This document shows positions 1-8,289 of a stretch of DNA of 64,000 bases, piece after piece. Origin of the DNA: Planctomycetia bacterium (GTDB lineage: Bacteria > Planctomycetota > Phycisphaerae > UBA1845 > Fen-1342); contig CP054190.1 in the NCBI GenBank assembly GCA_015709575.1, positions 1,240,001-1,304,000 on the forward strand. The letters run 5' to 3'. A model generated the notes under the pieces. The model was given only the letters and a program-made list of their open reading frames with translations. It was not told the origin of the DNA and did no database searches. Position 1 is the first letter of the stretch. The number at the start of each line of letters is the position of its first letter. The position numbers were made by a program, and so were the translations under genes.

Positions 1-2
1 CG

Positions 3-272
3 CGCCCGGCAGTGACGTTGTGGGAGCATCGGCTTGCCGTGCGGCGGCTGCGAGAGCAGAACCGGCATGCCATTGATGAGATGGCTCTGTTTCGCGCGAT
101 CGAAGAGCTGCGCGCCATTGAGCGCCGTGCGGCGGCGACGACGAAGACCGCCCGTCGCAACCATGCGCGCCGGCAGCCTGCGGAGCAACCGGTCCCCGCC
201 CGGAAAACGCCCGTGGCCCCGGTGACCGCGCCGGTCGCCGCGTCGCCCTTTGCCGAGATAGAGGAATGGTGA
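3..272 (+). CDS. tniA: TniA-type DDE transposase, C-terminal fragment (partial)
   Basis: The reading frame is open from the left window edge and ends just inside the tniB start. The visible ~89 residues begin RPAVTLWEHRLAVRRLRE and continue as a charged helical tail, which resembles the C-terminus of Mu/TniA-type transposases. The catalytic core would lie outside the window. TniA cuts and joins transposon ends in Tn5053/Tn402-like elements. The assignment rests mainly on position: the next genes are a TniB-like ATPase and a TniQ-like protein, overlapping in the usual tniABQ order. The stop overlaps the tniB start by 7 nt, so translation is probably coupled. Confidence 0.65.
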   Translation, partial: RPAVTLWEHRLAVRRLREQNRHAIDEMALFRAIEELRAIERRAAATTKTARRNHARRQPAEQPVPARKTPVAPVTAPVAASPFAEIEEW

Positions 273-1177
273 TCGCCGGCGACGGCCTCTCCCACTTGCT
301 TCCGTCGGCGCGGGAGATCGCCGCGCTGCCGGCGGACGAGCGATTGAACAGGCTGCCGCTCCATCACTGGATCGGTTATCCCGCCGCCCAGGCGGCCGTG
401 GCGAAGCTTGAAGGGATGATCGCCCAGCCGCCCGCTCTGCGGCCGGCCAACCTTCTCATCGTGGGGCCAAGCAACAACGGCAAGACGATGATCGCGGAGC
501 GTTGCCGGCGCCTGCATCCGGCCCGCACGTCCGTCGATGGCGAGCACCAGGTCATCCCGGTGCTCGTCATGCAGATGCCGCCGGCGCCATCGGCCCGACG
601 CTTCTATAGCGCCCTGCTGGCCGCCCTGGGGGCGCCGCTATGGGCCAACGGTTCCATGGACCTTCGCGAGCAGATGACCTGTCGGATCATGCGCAAGGTC
701 GGCGTGCGGCTCCTCATCATCGACGAGCTGCACAACATACTGGCCGGGCGCCCCGGTCAGGTGCGCGAGTGCCAGAATCTCCTGCGGTTCCTCGGCAACG
801 AGCTGCGCATCCCGATCGCCGGCCTCGGCACGAAGGAAGCCTACCTCGCCATTCGTTCCGACGACCAGCTGGAGAACCGCTTCGAGCCGTTCCTGCTTCC
901 GCGCTGGACAGACGGCGCAGAACTGGCCAGGTTGCTGATGAGCTTCGAGGCGATCCTGCCGCTTAAGGAGCCGTCCAACCTGGCGTCGCCCGAACTGCGG
1001 ACGCCGATACTGCAACGTTCCGAAGGCACGATCGGCGAGATGTCAGCGCTGCTGGTTGCGGCCACCCGGGCAGCCCTGGAGCGGGGTTGCGAGCGCATCG
1101 ACCTGGATCTCCTGGCGGCGGCTGACTACCTGCCGCCAACGGAACGGCGGCGCCAGTTCGAAGCGTCCCTGCAATGA
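266..1177 (+). CDS. tniB: TniB-like transposition AAA+ ATPase
   Basis: A 303-residue P-loop ATPase of the TniB/TnsC type, expected to form ATP-dependent filaments on target DNA and activate the TniA transposase. Walker A is GPSNNGKT at residues 67-74 and Walker B is LLIIDELHNI at about 149-158. Both are typical of TniB, including the DELHN form. The length matches the family (about 300). The ATG lies within the tniA tail, with GAGGA directly upstream, and the stop overlaps the next gene as ATGA. This is probably an active transposition subunit. I see no frame break or lost motif. Confidence 0.9.
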   Translation: MVIAGDGLSHLLPSAREIAALPADERLNRLPLHHWIGYPAAQAAVAKLEGMIAQPPALRPANLLIVGPSNNGKTMIAERCRRLHPARTSVDGEHQVIPVLVMQMPPAPSARRFYSALLAALGAPLWANGSMDLREQMTCRIMRKVGVRLLIIDELHNILAGRPGQVRECQNLLRFLGNELRIPIAGLGTKEAYLAIRSDDQLENRFEPFLLPRWTDGAELARLLMSFEAILPLKEPSNLASPELRTPILQRSEGTIGEMSALLVAATRAALERGCERIDLDLLAAADYLPPTERRRQFEASLQ

Positions 1178-1557
1178 CCGCGCCGACGGATAGCTACCCG
1201 ATCGATCTTCAGCCGCCGGCGCCGCCGGCGATACGCTGGCCGCTGCATCCCCCGCCGTACCGTCTGGAGTTGCTTAACGAATGGATCGCGCGACTCGCGC
1301 AAGACTACGGCGTCACGGCCACGCTCTTCTGCCGTCACGTGCTCTCCGTGACGCCGCCCTTGCCTGATACGATCCCCGATCACGCACAACGGACGCTGGC
1401 GATGGGAGCCGGCATCGAGCTCGACTGCGTGCGGCGGATGACGCTTGCAGGGATGATGCGGGAGGTCATGGCGGAGGTTGAGCGGACGTGCAAGACGAAC
1501 CCGCAGGCGGTACATGCGTTCACTCGGAAACTGCGGCCGGCGGCACCGCAGGCATGA
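1174..1557 (+). CDS. tniQ: Short TniQ-like protein
   Basis: 127 residues starting in an ATGA overlap with tniB. The segment RWPLHPPPYRLELLNEW followed by IARLAQDYGV matches the N-terminal TniQ pattern (proline-rich lead, then E-x-L-x-x-W and IARLA). TniQ/TnsD proteins choose the target site. Most family members are 300 residues or more with zinc-binding segments. Here only the N-terminal domain is present, with no Cys/His cluster, so it is either a minimal TniQ or a truncation. There is no cas gene or CRISPR array nearby, so a CRISPR-guided role is not supported. Identity is fairly secure from gene order; function in the short form is uncertain. Confidence 0.65.
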   Translation: MTAPTDSYPIDLQPPAPPAIRWPLHPPPYRLELLNEWIARLAQDYGVTATLFCRHVLSVTPPLPDTIPDHAQRTLAMGAGIELDCVRRMTLAGMMREVMAEVERTCKTNPQAVHAFTRKLRPAAPQA

Positions 1558-1675
1558 CTGCCCGCGCTTTGAGGTGGATCGAGGCCGGACAATACTGCCC
1601 ACTTCTGCGGTGTTCTTCCGCACGTTAACGGTTCTTTCAGTCTTTCCCAGTACAGTGCGGCTCCATCATAACTAG

Positions 1676-3541
1676 ATGGAGTTCATTATGCACCCTCGCC
1701 GCCTCCTACCCCTGTGTCTGATCCTCTTTGTGCTGTGCATGCTCCCGCTATCCCAGGCCGCTGCCTTCAGCGCGTTCATTTCAAATGCGGGCTCCAATAC
1801 CGTATCAGTGATCGACACCGGCACCAACTCTGTCACTGCGACCATTTCAGGCGGCGACACGCCTTACGGCGTGGCCGTCAGCCCTGACGGCGGGACTGTG
1901 TACGTCACCAACCACGGAGACGATAGCGTGTCAGTCATCAGTGCGGCCACAAACTCGGTATCCGCCACAATCACGCTGGCATCCGGTGCCCATCCCGTAG
2001 GCGTGGCTGTGATGCCGAACGCGGCGAAGGTATATGTTGCCAACGTGAACGACGACACGGTAGCCGTCATCAACGCGCTCACGAACACCATATCTACTAC
2101 GCTCAATATCGGTAGCAATACTGAACCATTCGGAATAGCGATCACACCCGACGGTGCTGCAGCGTACGTGACGAAGGGGGCCGCCGGGTCTGTTGCCGTG
2201 ATCGCTACAGCAACCGACTCACTGACGGCAAGCATAAACGTCGGCTCCATACCGTAGGGCATCGCCATCACACCGGATGGCAGCAAGGCGTATGTAGCCA
2301 ATCGCGGCGACGATACGGTCAGCGTCATCAACACGGCGACCAATACCGTCTCAACGACGATCAATGTGGGCGATGGCCCTTTTGGCGTGGCTATCACCCC
2401 GGATGGTGCAAAGGCGTATGTAGTGAATGAGTTTGCAGACAGCGTTAGCGTCATCAGTACGTCGACCAACACCGTATCCGCGACCATTTCGGTCGGAGAC
2501 GCCCCATGGGGTGTGTCCATCACACCCGATGGCGCGCGAGCCTACGTGGGCAATCGTTTGGCAGACACCGTGTCAGTCATCGACACGTCCAGCAACACGG
2601 TTGTGACAACCGTCTCCGTCGGTGACTCGCCGTTTGCGTTTGGCACTTTCATCCTCGGGCCGTCCCAAGTGCCCAACGCGTACGTCGCCAACGAGACATC
2701 CGACAATGTCTCCGTCATCAGCACGGCGACTCAATCAGTCATCGCAACCGTCAGCGTTGGCGACAAACCGCAGTCCACGGCGATCCTGCCCGACCGCTCG
2801 AAGACCTACGTGACCAACATGAACGACGACACTGTGTCGGTGATTGATACAGAGACCAACTCGGTCAGTAGCACAATCAACGTCGGCGACGCACCCAGAG
2901 CGCTTGCCGTGACACCCGACGGTAGCAAGCTCTACGTTGGCAACTTCAGCGCCGGCACCGTCTCCGTGATCAACACATCAACCGATACGGTCTCCGCAAC
3001 CATCACCGTAGGCAGCGGCCCCAACGGCGTCGCGGTTACTCCGGATGGGGCCAAGGCCTACGTGACAAACACGCTCTCGGACACAGTGTCCGTCATTACC
3101 ACATCCAGCGGCACAGTCTCGGCGACCATCAACGTGTCCGACACGCCGATCGGGATTGACATCAGCCCGGACGGCGCCAAGGCGTACGTGGTTCACAGGG
3201 CGGTGGACCTGGTGTCGGTGATCAACACGAGCACCAATACAGTCAGCACGACGATCGGCGTCGGCGACAACCCGGTGGGCGTGGCGGTAGCACCAGATGG
3301 AGCGCACTGCTTCGTCACCAACCAGGATTCGGACGATATCTCCGTCATCGACACTGGCACGAATACGGTCGTCGCCACGATTGCGGCTGGCGATCATCCA
3401 TTTGGCGTGTCATTCACCCCCGACGGCCAGTTCGCCTACATCACGAACTACGACGGGAACAACGTCTCCATCATCCAGTTCTCTCTGGACACGGTGGCTG
3501 TCGGTACGGGGCCAGTGTCGCTCGGCAGGTTCATCGAATAG
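1676..3541 (+). pseudogene. Secreted YVTN beta-propeller repeat protein interrupted by one amber codon
   Basis: A signal peptide (LLPLCLILFVLCMLPLSQAAA) is followed by about fourteen YVTN-type blade repeats of roughly 42 residues (pattern NTVSATI.VGD.P.GVAITPDG.KAYV.N). The protein would be an extracytoplasmic beta-propeller. The frame is broken once, by TAG at 2255-2257, at the place where neighbouring repeats have an aromatic residue after Pro (P-Y/F/W-G). Reading resumes in the same frame with GIAITPDG. A single TAC-to-TAG change explains it. The downstream part could restart at ATG 2366, but without a signal peptide. The stop abuts the convergent methyltransferase stop at 3542 with no gap. 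It is either a recent nonsense mutation or a sequence error. Confidence 0.8.
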
Positions 3542-4861
3542 TCAGGCCCCTCGCTTCGGAAGCAGCCTTGCGAGCGGCCCGCGCGTCGGCGACGCAGAGG
3601 ACAGCCTGCCCGTCCCATTCGGCGAAATGTGAAGGCGCTGACCGTGTGCTTCCGCCGCCACGTGGACACGCTGCACCGTCTGCTCGGGGTCTTCTACGAA
3701 GTAGTAGAGCACAATCAGGTCCTTTGGCATCCCCGGCGCGGGATCACCGATCACGTTGACATCGACTTCCCAACGGCACTCCGGCTGCCCATTCAGCAGG
3801 AAGGCCAGGATGCCGGTCACGTTGCCCCGGTGAATGGCCATCAGGCCGGTGTGGGGCAGTTGAGTCCGCCGCTGATTCCAACCGTAGGTAGCCTCTACAA
3901 CCCGTATGCCCGCCTCCGTCTCATTCCAGAAGGCATCGATCGCTGGGGGCTCTGCGGACACGGGCAGCTCAGGGTCGAAGCACCCCAGGTAGCGTAGACC
4001 CCGCACGTTCCGCAAGGGGTAAGCAGGCGTGTGAGCGGAGTCGGGACGGCTGAATCGTGCCGGGCGGCTTGCCTCGCGCATCCGGAGCAGCTGGTCGCGG
4101 TAGTGTCCCCACTCCTCCGTGCCGCGATACTGGTCCTGGGACGGCGTCATACGCCAGTCCGTCTCACGTCCCTTCTCTGCGACCACCGTCACGTACGTCG
4201 CCATGCCCGCCGGCGGAAGACCTCCGTCGGCGATCAGCGGATCATCGATCTTCACATCCAGGGCGTAGACATGCGGCGCCTTGGAACAGGCGACCCGCGG
4301 GGTTTCCAGGACGTACACATCGCAGCGGGCAAAGCGGTTGAGGATGCAGTAGTCGAAGTACCAGGCGGGCGAGATGGCGATGTACGGATGCTCGCGGAAG
4401 CTGCACGTATTGTGATCGACGAGCCTCCCGCCAGGACGGAGCAACTGGGTGATGTTGCGGATGTATGCCGCCGGGTCGAAGATGTTGTCGAGCACGCTCC
4501 CGCCGTAGATGAAGTCGGCGCATTCCTTCAGTTCGTCAGGAAGCGGCCGATTGAGATCGGCAATGATCTCTGCGCCTTCGTAGGCGCTGTGGTCGATCGC
4601 GAGGACTGATTGCACGCCGAACATGTGGAAGAACGTCGTGTCGGTGATGAACCTTCCGACGCCCGCCTGAGCGCCCAGGGTCGCACGATCCAGCTCGACT
4701 TCGCAGGGAGCGGGCGTCAAGCCGTGCCGGGCGAACAGGCGGCAAGCGGCGTCGTAGTCGAAACGCACGGTCTGTCTGCCGAGCAGATGCACCGTGCGAG
4801 GCAACGGGGTATGCAGATGCTCCTGGACAATCAGGTCGGCTTGGTACAGCGTAATGCCCAC
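3542..4861 (-). CDS. SAM-dependent methyltransferase-like protein
   Basis: A 439-residue cytoplasmic protein with a class I methyltransferase-like core at about residues 70-160. SVLAIDHS resembles the acidic-loop strand and LLRPGGRLVDHN is the classic strand 4/5 motif (LRPGGxL). The C-terminal half (about 260-439) has no family I recognise. The start is GTG at 4859-4861, chosen because AAGGAGGG lies at 4871-4878 on the coding strand. It is the last gene of a leftward run behind two serine recombinases and a WGR protein, so it is probably transposon cargo. The substrate cannot be told from sequence. Confidence 0.6.
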   Translation of the reverse strand: MGITLYQADLIVQEHLHTPLPRTVHLLGRQTVRFDYDAACRLFARHGLTPAPCEVELDRATLGAQAGVGRFITDTTFFHMFGVQSVLAIDHSAYEGAEIIADLNRPLPDELKECADFIYGGSVLDNIFDPAAYIRNITQLLRPGGRLVDHNTCSFREHPYIAISPAWYFDYCILNRFARCDVYVLETPRVACSKAPHVYALDVKIDDPLIADGGLPPAGMATYVTVVAEKGRETDWRMTPSQDQYRGTEEWGHYRDQLLRMREASRPARFSRPDSAHTPAYPLRNVRGLRYLGCFDPELPVSAEPPAIDAFWNETEAGIRVVEATYGWNQRRTQLPHTGLMAIHRGNVTGILAFLLNGQPECRWEVDVNVIGDPAPGMPKDLIVLYYFVEDPEQTVQRVHVAAEAHGQRLHISPNGTGRLSSASPTRGPLARLLPKRGA

Positions 4862-4963
4862 GCGACAATTCCCTCCTTGGAACTCCGCCTTGGGCTATCA
4901 CAGGACTTCCCGCGCGTCCACCGATATCTGGGCAACGCCTTCCCATTCTGCGCTGTCCGTGGA

Positions 4964-5293
4964 TCACGCGACCAGTGTGCCGAGCACAGAGGACAATGCC
5001 CATTCCCGGCAATCGAGACGATCCGCCGAGGAGAAGCCCGTCAATCGATATGAGCATCCGATACGCTTCGGAGCGGACAGGCGTCGCCGGAGCCGATCAT
5101 GCACGATTGTCCGTGTCTCTTCCGCATCAGGACTCCCGAAGCGGAGTTCCCGGAGCGTGCCGCCGACGCGGCCGTAACGGACGGTAACGACCCAGTCGCC
5201 GAGCAGGTCGCGGCCGACCGAGACTTCGTACCGGCGGTGGTGGTTCAACTCGTCGCTGTGCGCTTCGAGCGCAATCGTCAGGAGGTCGAGCAC
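4964..5293 (-). CDS. WGR-domain protein
   Basis: A 109-residue protein whose central part (RRYEVSVGRDLLGDWVVTV, then RYGRVGGTLRELRF) fits the WGR domain, a nucleic-acid-linked domain named for a Trp-Gly-Arg motif; here the core reads YGRVG. It starts at GTG 5291-5293, inside the 3' end of the upstream recombinase gene (16-nt overlap), which suggests translational coupling. No catalytic domain is attached, so I propose only a DNA- or RNA-binding accessory role in the mobile element. Confidence 0.6.
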   Translation of the reverse strand: MLDLLTIALEAHSDELNHHRRYEVSVGRDLLGDWVVTVRYGRVGGTLRELRFGSPDAEETRTIVHDRLRRRLSAPKRIGCSYRLTGFSSADRLDCREWALSSVLGTLVA

Positions 5294-5868
5294 ACGGCCT
5301 CCGTAGCTTCTGACTCCCGAAGGTACTGGTAGAGCGTCTCGCGGCTGATCCCGAACTCGCGGGCGAGCCGGGCTTTCCTCTCGCCGCTTGCGGCGCGGGC
5401 GCGGAGTTCCTGCACCCGCTCGGACGACAGTTTCCTGCGCCGGCCGCCATAGATGCCGCGCTGCCTGGCCAGCGCGACGCCTTCCCGATGACGCTCTTTG
5501 AGGAGTGTGCGCTCGAAGTCCGCCACCGCGCCAAGCATCGTCAACAGGAGATCGGTCATGGGAGAACCCTCACTGGTGAACACCAGTCGTTCCTTGACGA
5601 ACTGCACATGCACGCCGCGTGCCGTCTCGCGCAGCACGATTCGGCGCAGCTCGTCTGCGTTGCGCGCGAGCCCGGCCATGCGCTGGGCGACAATCGTGTC
5701 CCCGGCGTGCGCATGGGCGAACAGGGCGTTGCGCTGCGGACGACGGTTGTTCCTGTCGGTCGCAATGTCCATGAATATCCGGTCCAGTTCCTCTCCCTCC
5801 AACTGCCGGTGCGCATCCCGATCGCCAACTCCTACATAGACATACCCGAGGCGCTGGCCTTTCGACAT
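5278..5868 (-). CDS. Serine recombinase homologue with inactivated catalytic site
   Basis: 196 residues with the full fold of a small resolvase: N-terminal catalytic domain (1-100), long helix E with AVADFERTLLKERHREGVALA (about 112-130) and a C-terminal HTH (ARLAREFGISRETLYQYL). Resolvases normally show YxRVS and a DRLxR motif. Here these are YVYVG (residues 9-13: Arg to Tyr11, nucleophile Ser to Gly13) and MAGLAR (64-69: Asp to Ala65, Arg to Gly66). The last Arg is kept. DNA cutting should therefore be impossible, while dimerisation and DNA binding look preserved. It starts 7 nt after the stop of an intact resolvase and overlaps the WGR gene. Likely a regulator or architectural partner. Confidence 0.85.
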   Translation of the reverse strand: MSKGQRLGYVYVGVGDRDAHRQLEGEELDRIFMDIATDRNNRRPQRNALFAHAHAGDTIVAQRMAGLARNADELRRIVLRETARGVHVQFVKERLVFTSEGSPMTDLLLTMLGAVADFERTLLKERHREGVALARQRGIYGGRRRKLSSERVQELRARAASGERKARLAREFGISRETLYQYLRESEATEAVCSTS

Positions 5869-5875
5869 GTTCTCT

Positions 5876-6517
5876 CTACAGAGCCGACATCAGTTCAAGC
5901 GTGGTGCGCCGGCTGAGCAGCTTTCTGCCGTCGGGCCGCAGCTCACCTTTCGGGTCAACGTGCCGGTAAAGAGTTTGCCGCGTGACCGCAAGCTCCGCGC
6001 ACAACTCGCCCACCTTCGTTCCAGGCTGGCCCATCGCCGCCATTGCCAGCCGGAGCTTGGCCGGAGTCATCTTGTACGGCCGACCGCCATTGCGGCCGCG
6101 GGCGCGGGCGGCAGCCATGCCCGCCTTCGTGCGCTCCAGCGTCAGTTCCCGCTCGAACTCGGCCAGGGCCGCGAAGATGCCAAGATGCAGCCTTCCGCTC
6201 GGGGTAGCCGTGTCGATCACCGCGCCGGCGCCGGCCAGCACCTTGAACCCGATGCCGTTCTTCTGAAGGTCGTCAACCGTCGTGACCAGGTGACGCAAGT
6301 CCCTGCCCAGCCGGTCAAGCTTCCACACCACGAGAGTGTCGCCCGGCCGGAGCGCCTTCAGACAGGCGGTCAGGCCCGGCCGCTGGTCCCGCTTGCCGGA
6401 GATGCTGTCCTCGTAAATGTGCTGGGCGTCCACGCCCGCCGCGATGAGCGCGTCGCGCTGCAGGTCCGTCACCTGGCTTCCGTCCGCCTTGCTCACCCGC
6501 ATGTATCCCATCAGCAT
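5876..6517 (-). CDS. tniR: TniR-like serine resolvase
   Basis: 213 residues with an intact serine-recombinase active site: YMRVS (residues 5-9, nucleophile Ser9), SGKRDQRPGL (40-49), KLDRLGR (66-72) and helix E motif ALAEFERELTLERTKAGMA, followed by a C-terminal HTH. It would resolve transposition cointegrates at a res site, as TniR does in Tn5053-like elements. An upstream in-frame ATG at 6713-6715 exists, but the family N-terminus begins at the ATG at 6515-6517, preceded by GGGGATGG. It leads a probable operon with the inactive paralogue, WGR and methyltransferase genes. The upstream DNA carries inverted TGTCAC/GTGACA motifs that could be res. Confidence 0.9.
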   Translation of the reverse strand: MLMGYMRVSKADGSQVTDLQRDALIAAGVDAQHIYEDSISGKRDQRPGLTACLKALRPGDTLVVWKLDRLGRDLRHLVTTVDDLQKNGIGFKVLAGAGAVIDTATPSGRLHLGIFAALAEFERELTLERTKAGMAAARARGRNGGRPYKMTPAKLRLAMAAMGQPGTKVGELCAELAVTRQTLYRHVDPKGELRPDGRKLLSRRTTLELMSAL

Positions 6518-6567
6518 GCATCCATCCCCATTTGTTACTTGCCGTTCACCATTCCCGCTCAGCCGCT

Positions 6568-6690
6568 CGTCACATAAACGTTCGGTTACGTGACAACCGG
6601 GATCGGCATCTCGCCGCATGGCAATCGTGTCACACAACCTGTCACACTTTCTGTGTGATGTAAACCAGGTATGGTTGTAGTTGCGTGACA
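6568..6690. promoter_or_regulatory. Divergent intergenic region with inverted GTCAC/GTGAC motifs (candidate res/promoter)
   Basis: Between the leftward resolvase and the rightward FitA gene. GTCACATAA at 6569-6577 and TTACGTGAC at 6586-6594 form an imperfect inverted pair. TGTCACAC at 6628-6635 and 6640-6647, and GTGTGATG at 6653-6660, form a second group; GTGACA recurs at 6685-6690. Small-resolvase res sites are sets of short inverted repeats next to the resolvase gene, so this is a reasonable res candidate. Promoters for both flanking genes must also lie here. Confidence 0.45.
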
Positions 6691-6850
6691 TCCTCCCATA
6701 TCCGCGTGCGGCCACATCTCATGACTACAGGGACATTGACCTGCGATAGCCCCGACTGCTGAGTATGTGGACAACACAAATAAACTTGCGCCATGCCATC
6801 GTCTGTGGCATATTCGGTTCTGTTGGGACAACAACACACAAGAGGCATTG

Positions 6851-7090
6851 ATGGAGATTCGTGTACGGAATGTTGATGAGGGGACCATCGCGATGCTGCG
6901 AGAGCGGTCACAGCGCGAGGGACGGAGCCTCGCCAGCCTGATCCGCGAACTGTTGACTGCGGAAGCGATGCGGCCCCGGCGCGAAATGCTGGCGCGGGTG
7001 GCGGCGTGGCACGAGGAGCTGACCAGGCGTCACGGCAAGCTGCCGGGCTCGACGCCTGAGATTCGCGCAAAGCGCGATCAACGCGGATGA
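6851..7090 (+). CDS. FitA/VapB-like ribbon-helix-helix antitoxin
   Basis: 79 residues. The N-terminus MEIRVRNVDEGTIAMLRERS with REGRSLASLIRELL is a typical FitA ribbon-helix-helix (strand, then two helices). The C-terminal tail would wrap the toxin. The ATG at 6851 is preceded by AGAGG. A longer frame opens at 6767 but its extra residues do not fit the family. It overlaps the PIN toxin by ATGA. FitA-type antitoxins bind their own promoter, probably in the 6.57-6.84 kb intergenic DNA. Confidence 0.88.
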   Translation: MEIRVRNVDEGTIAMLRERSQREGRSLASLIRELLTAEAMRPRREMLARVAAWHEELTRRHGKLPGSTPEIRAKRDQRG

Positions 7091-7512
7091 TCGTCGTAGA
7101 CGCCGGCGTCGCGCTCAAGTGGCTGCTGCCGGAAGACGGGGCGGAGGCGGCGAGGGACTTGCTCGCCGGCGGTAATCCGTTGCTCATGCCGTCGGTGGCC
7201 GGCGTCGAGGTGCCGGGGGCCGTGCTGCGGAAACTCCGCGCCGGCCTGCTCGATGAAGCGGAGGCGAAGCAGTGCATCGCGCTCTGGGATGACCTGCTCC
7301 GTGAGAATGTCCGGGTTGTCTCGGTCGAGGAGCTGCTTGACTCCGCCGTTCGCATCGCAATTTCCTGCTCGCATCCGCTCATCGACTGCCTCTACGTTGC
7401 GGCAGCGGCCAAGCTCGGCGCTCCACTGGTCACGGCCGACGCCGAACTCCAAGGTCGCTGCAAACGGGCGCACAAGCGGATCGTGCTGCTGGGCGCGGCG
7501 GTACCGCATTGA
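7087..7512 (+). CDS. vapC: VapC/FitB-like PIN-domain ribonuclease toxin
   Basis: 141-residue PIN domain with the expected acidic residues: Asp5 (IVVDAGVALKWLLPE), Glu41 (AGVEVPG), Asp100 (HPLIDCLYVA) and Asp118 (TADAEL). PIN toxins cleave RNA with a divalent metal at this cluster. Length is normal for VapC. It is translationally coupled to the RHH antitoxin. As cargo of a transposon or plasmid it would stabilise the element. All catalytic residues are present, so it should be active. Confidence 0.92.
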   Translation: MIVVDAGVALKWLLPEDGAEAARDLLAGGNPLLMPSVAGVEVPGAVLRKLRAGLLDEAEAKQCIALWDDLLRENVRVVSVEELLDSAVRIAISCSHPLIDCLYVAAAAKLGAPLVTADAELQGRCKRAHKRIVLLGAAVPH

Positions 7513-7610
7513 GCATGCGAAAGCGGATGCCTTTGTGGACGGGCGTCTTGAGGCTCCGGACTACGGGCGGGAATGGGGCCGCGTTTCCCACTCCGTCAGT
7601 GAGGTCAGGA

Positions 7611-7952
7611 TGTCAAGTTGTGCTGCACAAACCTTGACATACAGGCATGCCGTCATGCGACCGGCGTGCGGTGATTGGACCGGTTATTCGCCGCACATCA
7701 TGCGGCGCATAGCATCAGGAAGAGGAACCCCCGTGAACACGTGTGGTGTGGCCTTTATGTCACTGAAGAGGAGTGTGACACATTGCTGAAGAGCACTTTG
7801 GTGTCTGACATCCCCGACACCTTCCCTCCATACTGTCAGGAAAGGTCTATGACATCGCGCCGCACCTGTCAACAAATACTTGAAGCGACTCTACTCTGAC
7901 AGGGTCCGTGCAAACTGTCTGACATCAGGCTGGGGTAGACCCCAACCTGACA
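7611..7952. repeat. Cluster of eleven TGTCA/TGACA motifs in non-coding DNA
   Basis: No gene is visible from 7513 to 8034. TGTCA or its complement TGACA occurs at 7611, 7635, 7758, 7776, 7806, 7834, 7850, 7867, 7897, 7920 and 7948, eleven times in 342 bp, far above the number expected by chance. An 11-bp direct repeat TGTCTGACATC lies at 7802-7812 and 7916-7926. The motif recurs in other nearby gaps (6.59-6.69, 9.99-10.04, 13.12-13.16 kb). It could be an array of transposase or regulator binding sites. No experimental counterpart is known to me. Confidence 0.6.
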
Positions 7953-8034
7953 GTGCATGCAGGTCGTCACGCATTTGTGATGTACACATCCGGCTGAGTG
8001 TGCTACGTCACTCGGACCACAACTCACGGCCCGC

Positions 8035-8253
8035 ATGTCTACCCCCAACCCGCTTCACCTCGCCAATACAGCCCAGCAAATGGCCCGCAACGCGCCGGCA
8101 TCCGATGCTGTCGTTTTCAATCGCGTGGCGATGGTCTGCATGGGAGTCATGGCGGCGGCCTCCGTCGCCCAGGTCTTCCAGTCGATGCTTCGAGACCTCA
8201 ATAGAAAGCACACCAGGCAGATGTACTGCGACGATCGCGGACGCGGCCGCTAG
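8035..8253 (+). CDS. Small putative membrane protein
   Basis: A 72-residue frame with one likely membrane helix (about residues 27-48, VVFNRVAMVCMGVMAAASVA) and a basic C-terminus. I do not recognise the family. No strong ribosome site is visible. It lies alone between the TGTCA-motif region and the leftward repeat-protein gene. It may be a real small gene; the alternative is chance ORF formation in GC-rich DNA. Confidence 0.35.
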   Translation: MSTPNPLHLANTAQQMARNAPASDAVVFNRVAMVCMGVMAAASVAQVFQSMLRDLNRKHTRQMYCDDRGRGR

Positions 8254-8289
8254 CAGACGGCCAGTGTCCCATACGAGCACAATGAGTCG

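Noticed and set aside
1-1557. CRISPR-associated transposon
   Set aside because: TniB and TniQ are present but no cas gene or CRISPR array exists in the window.
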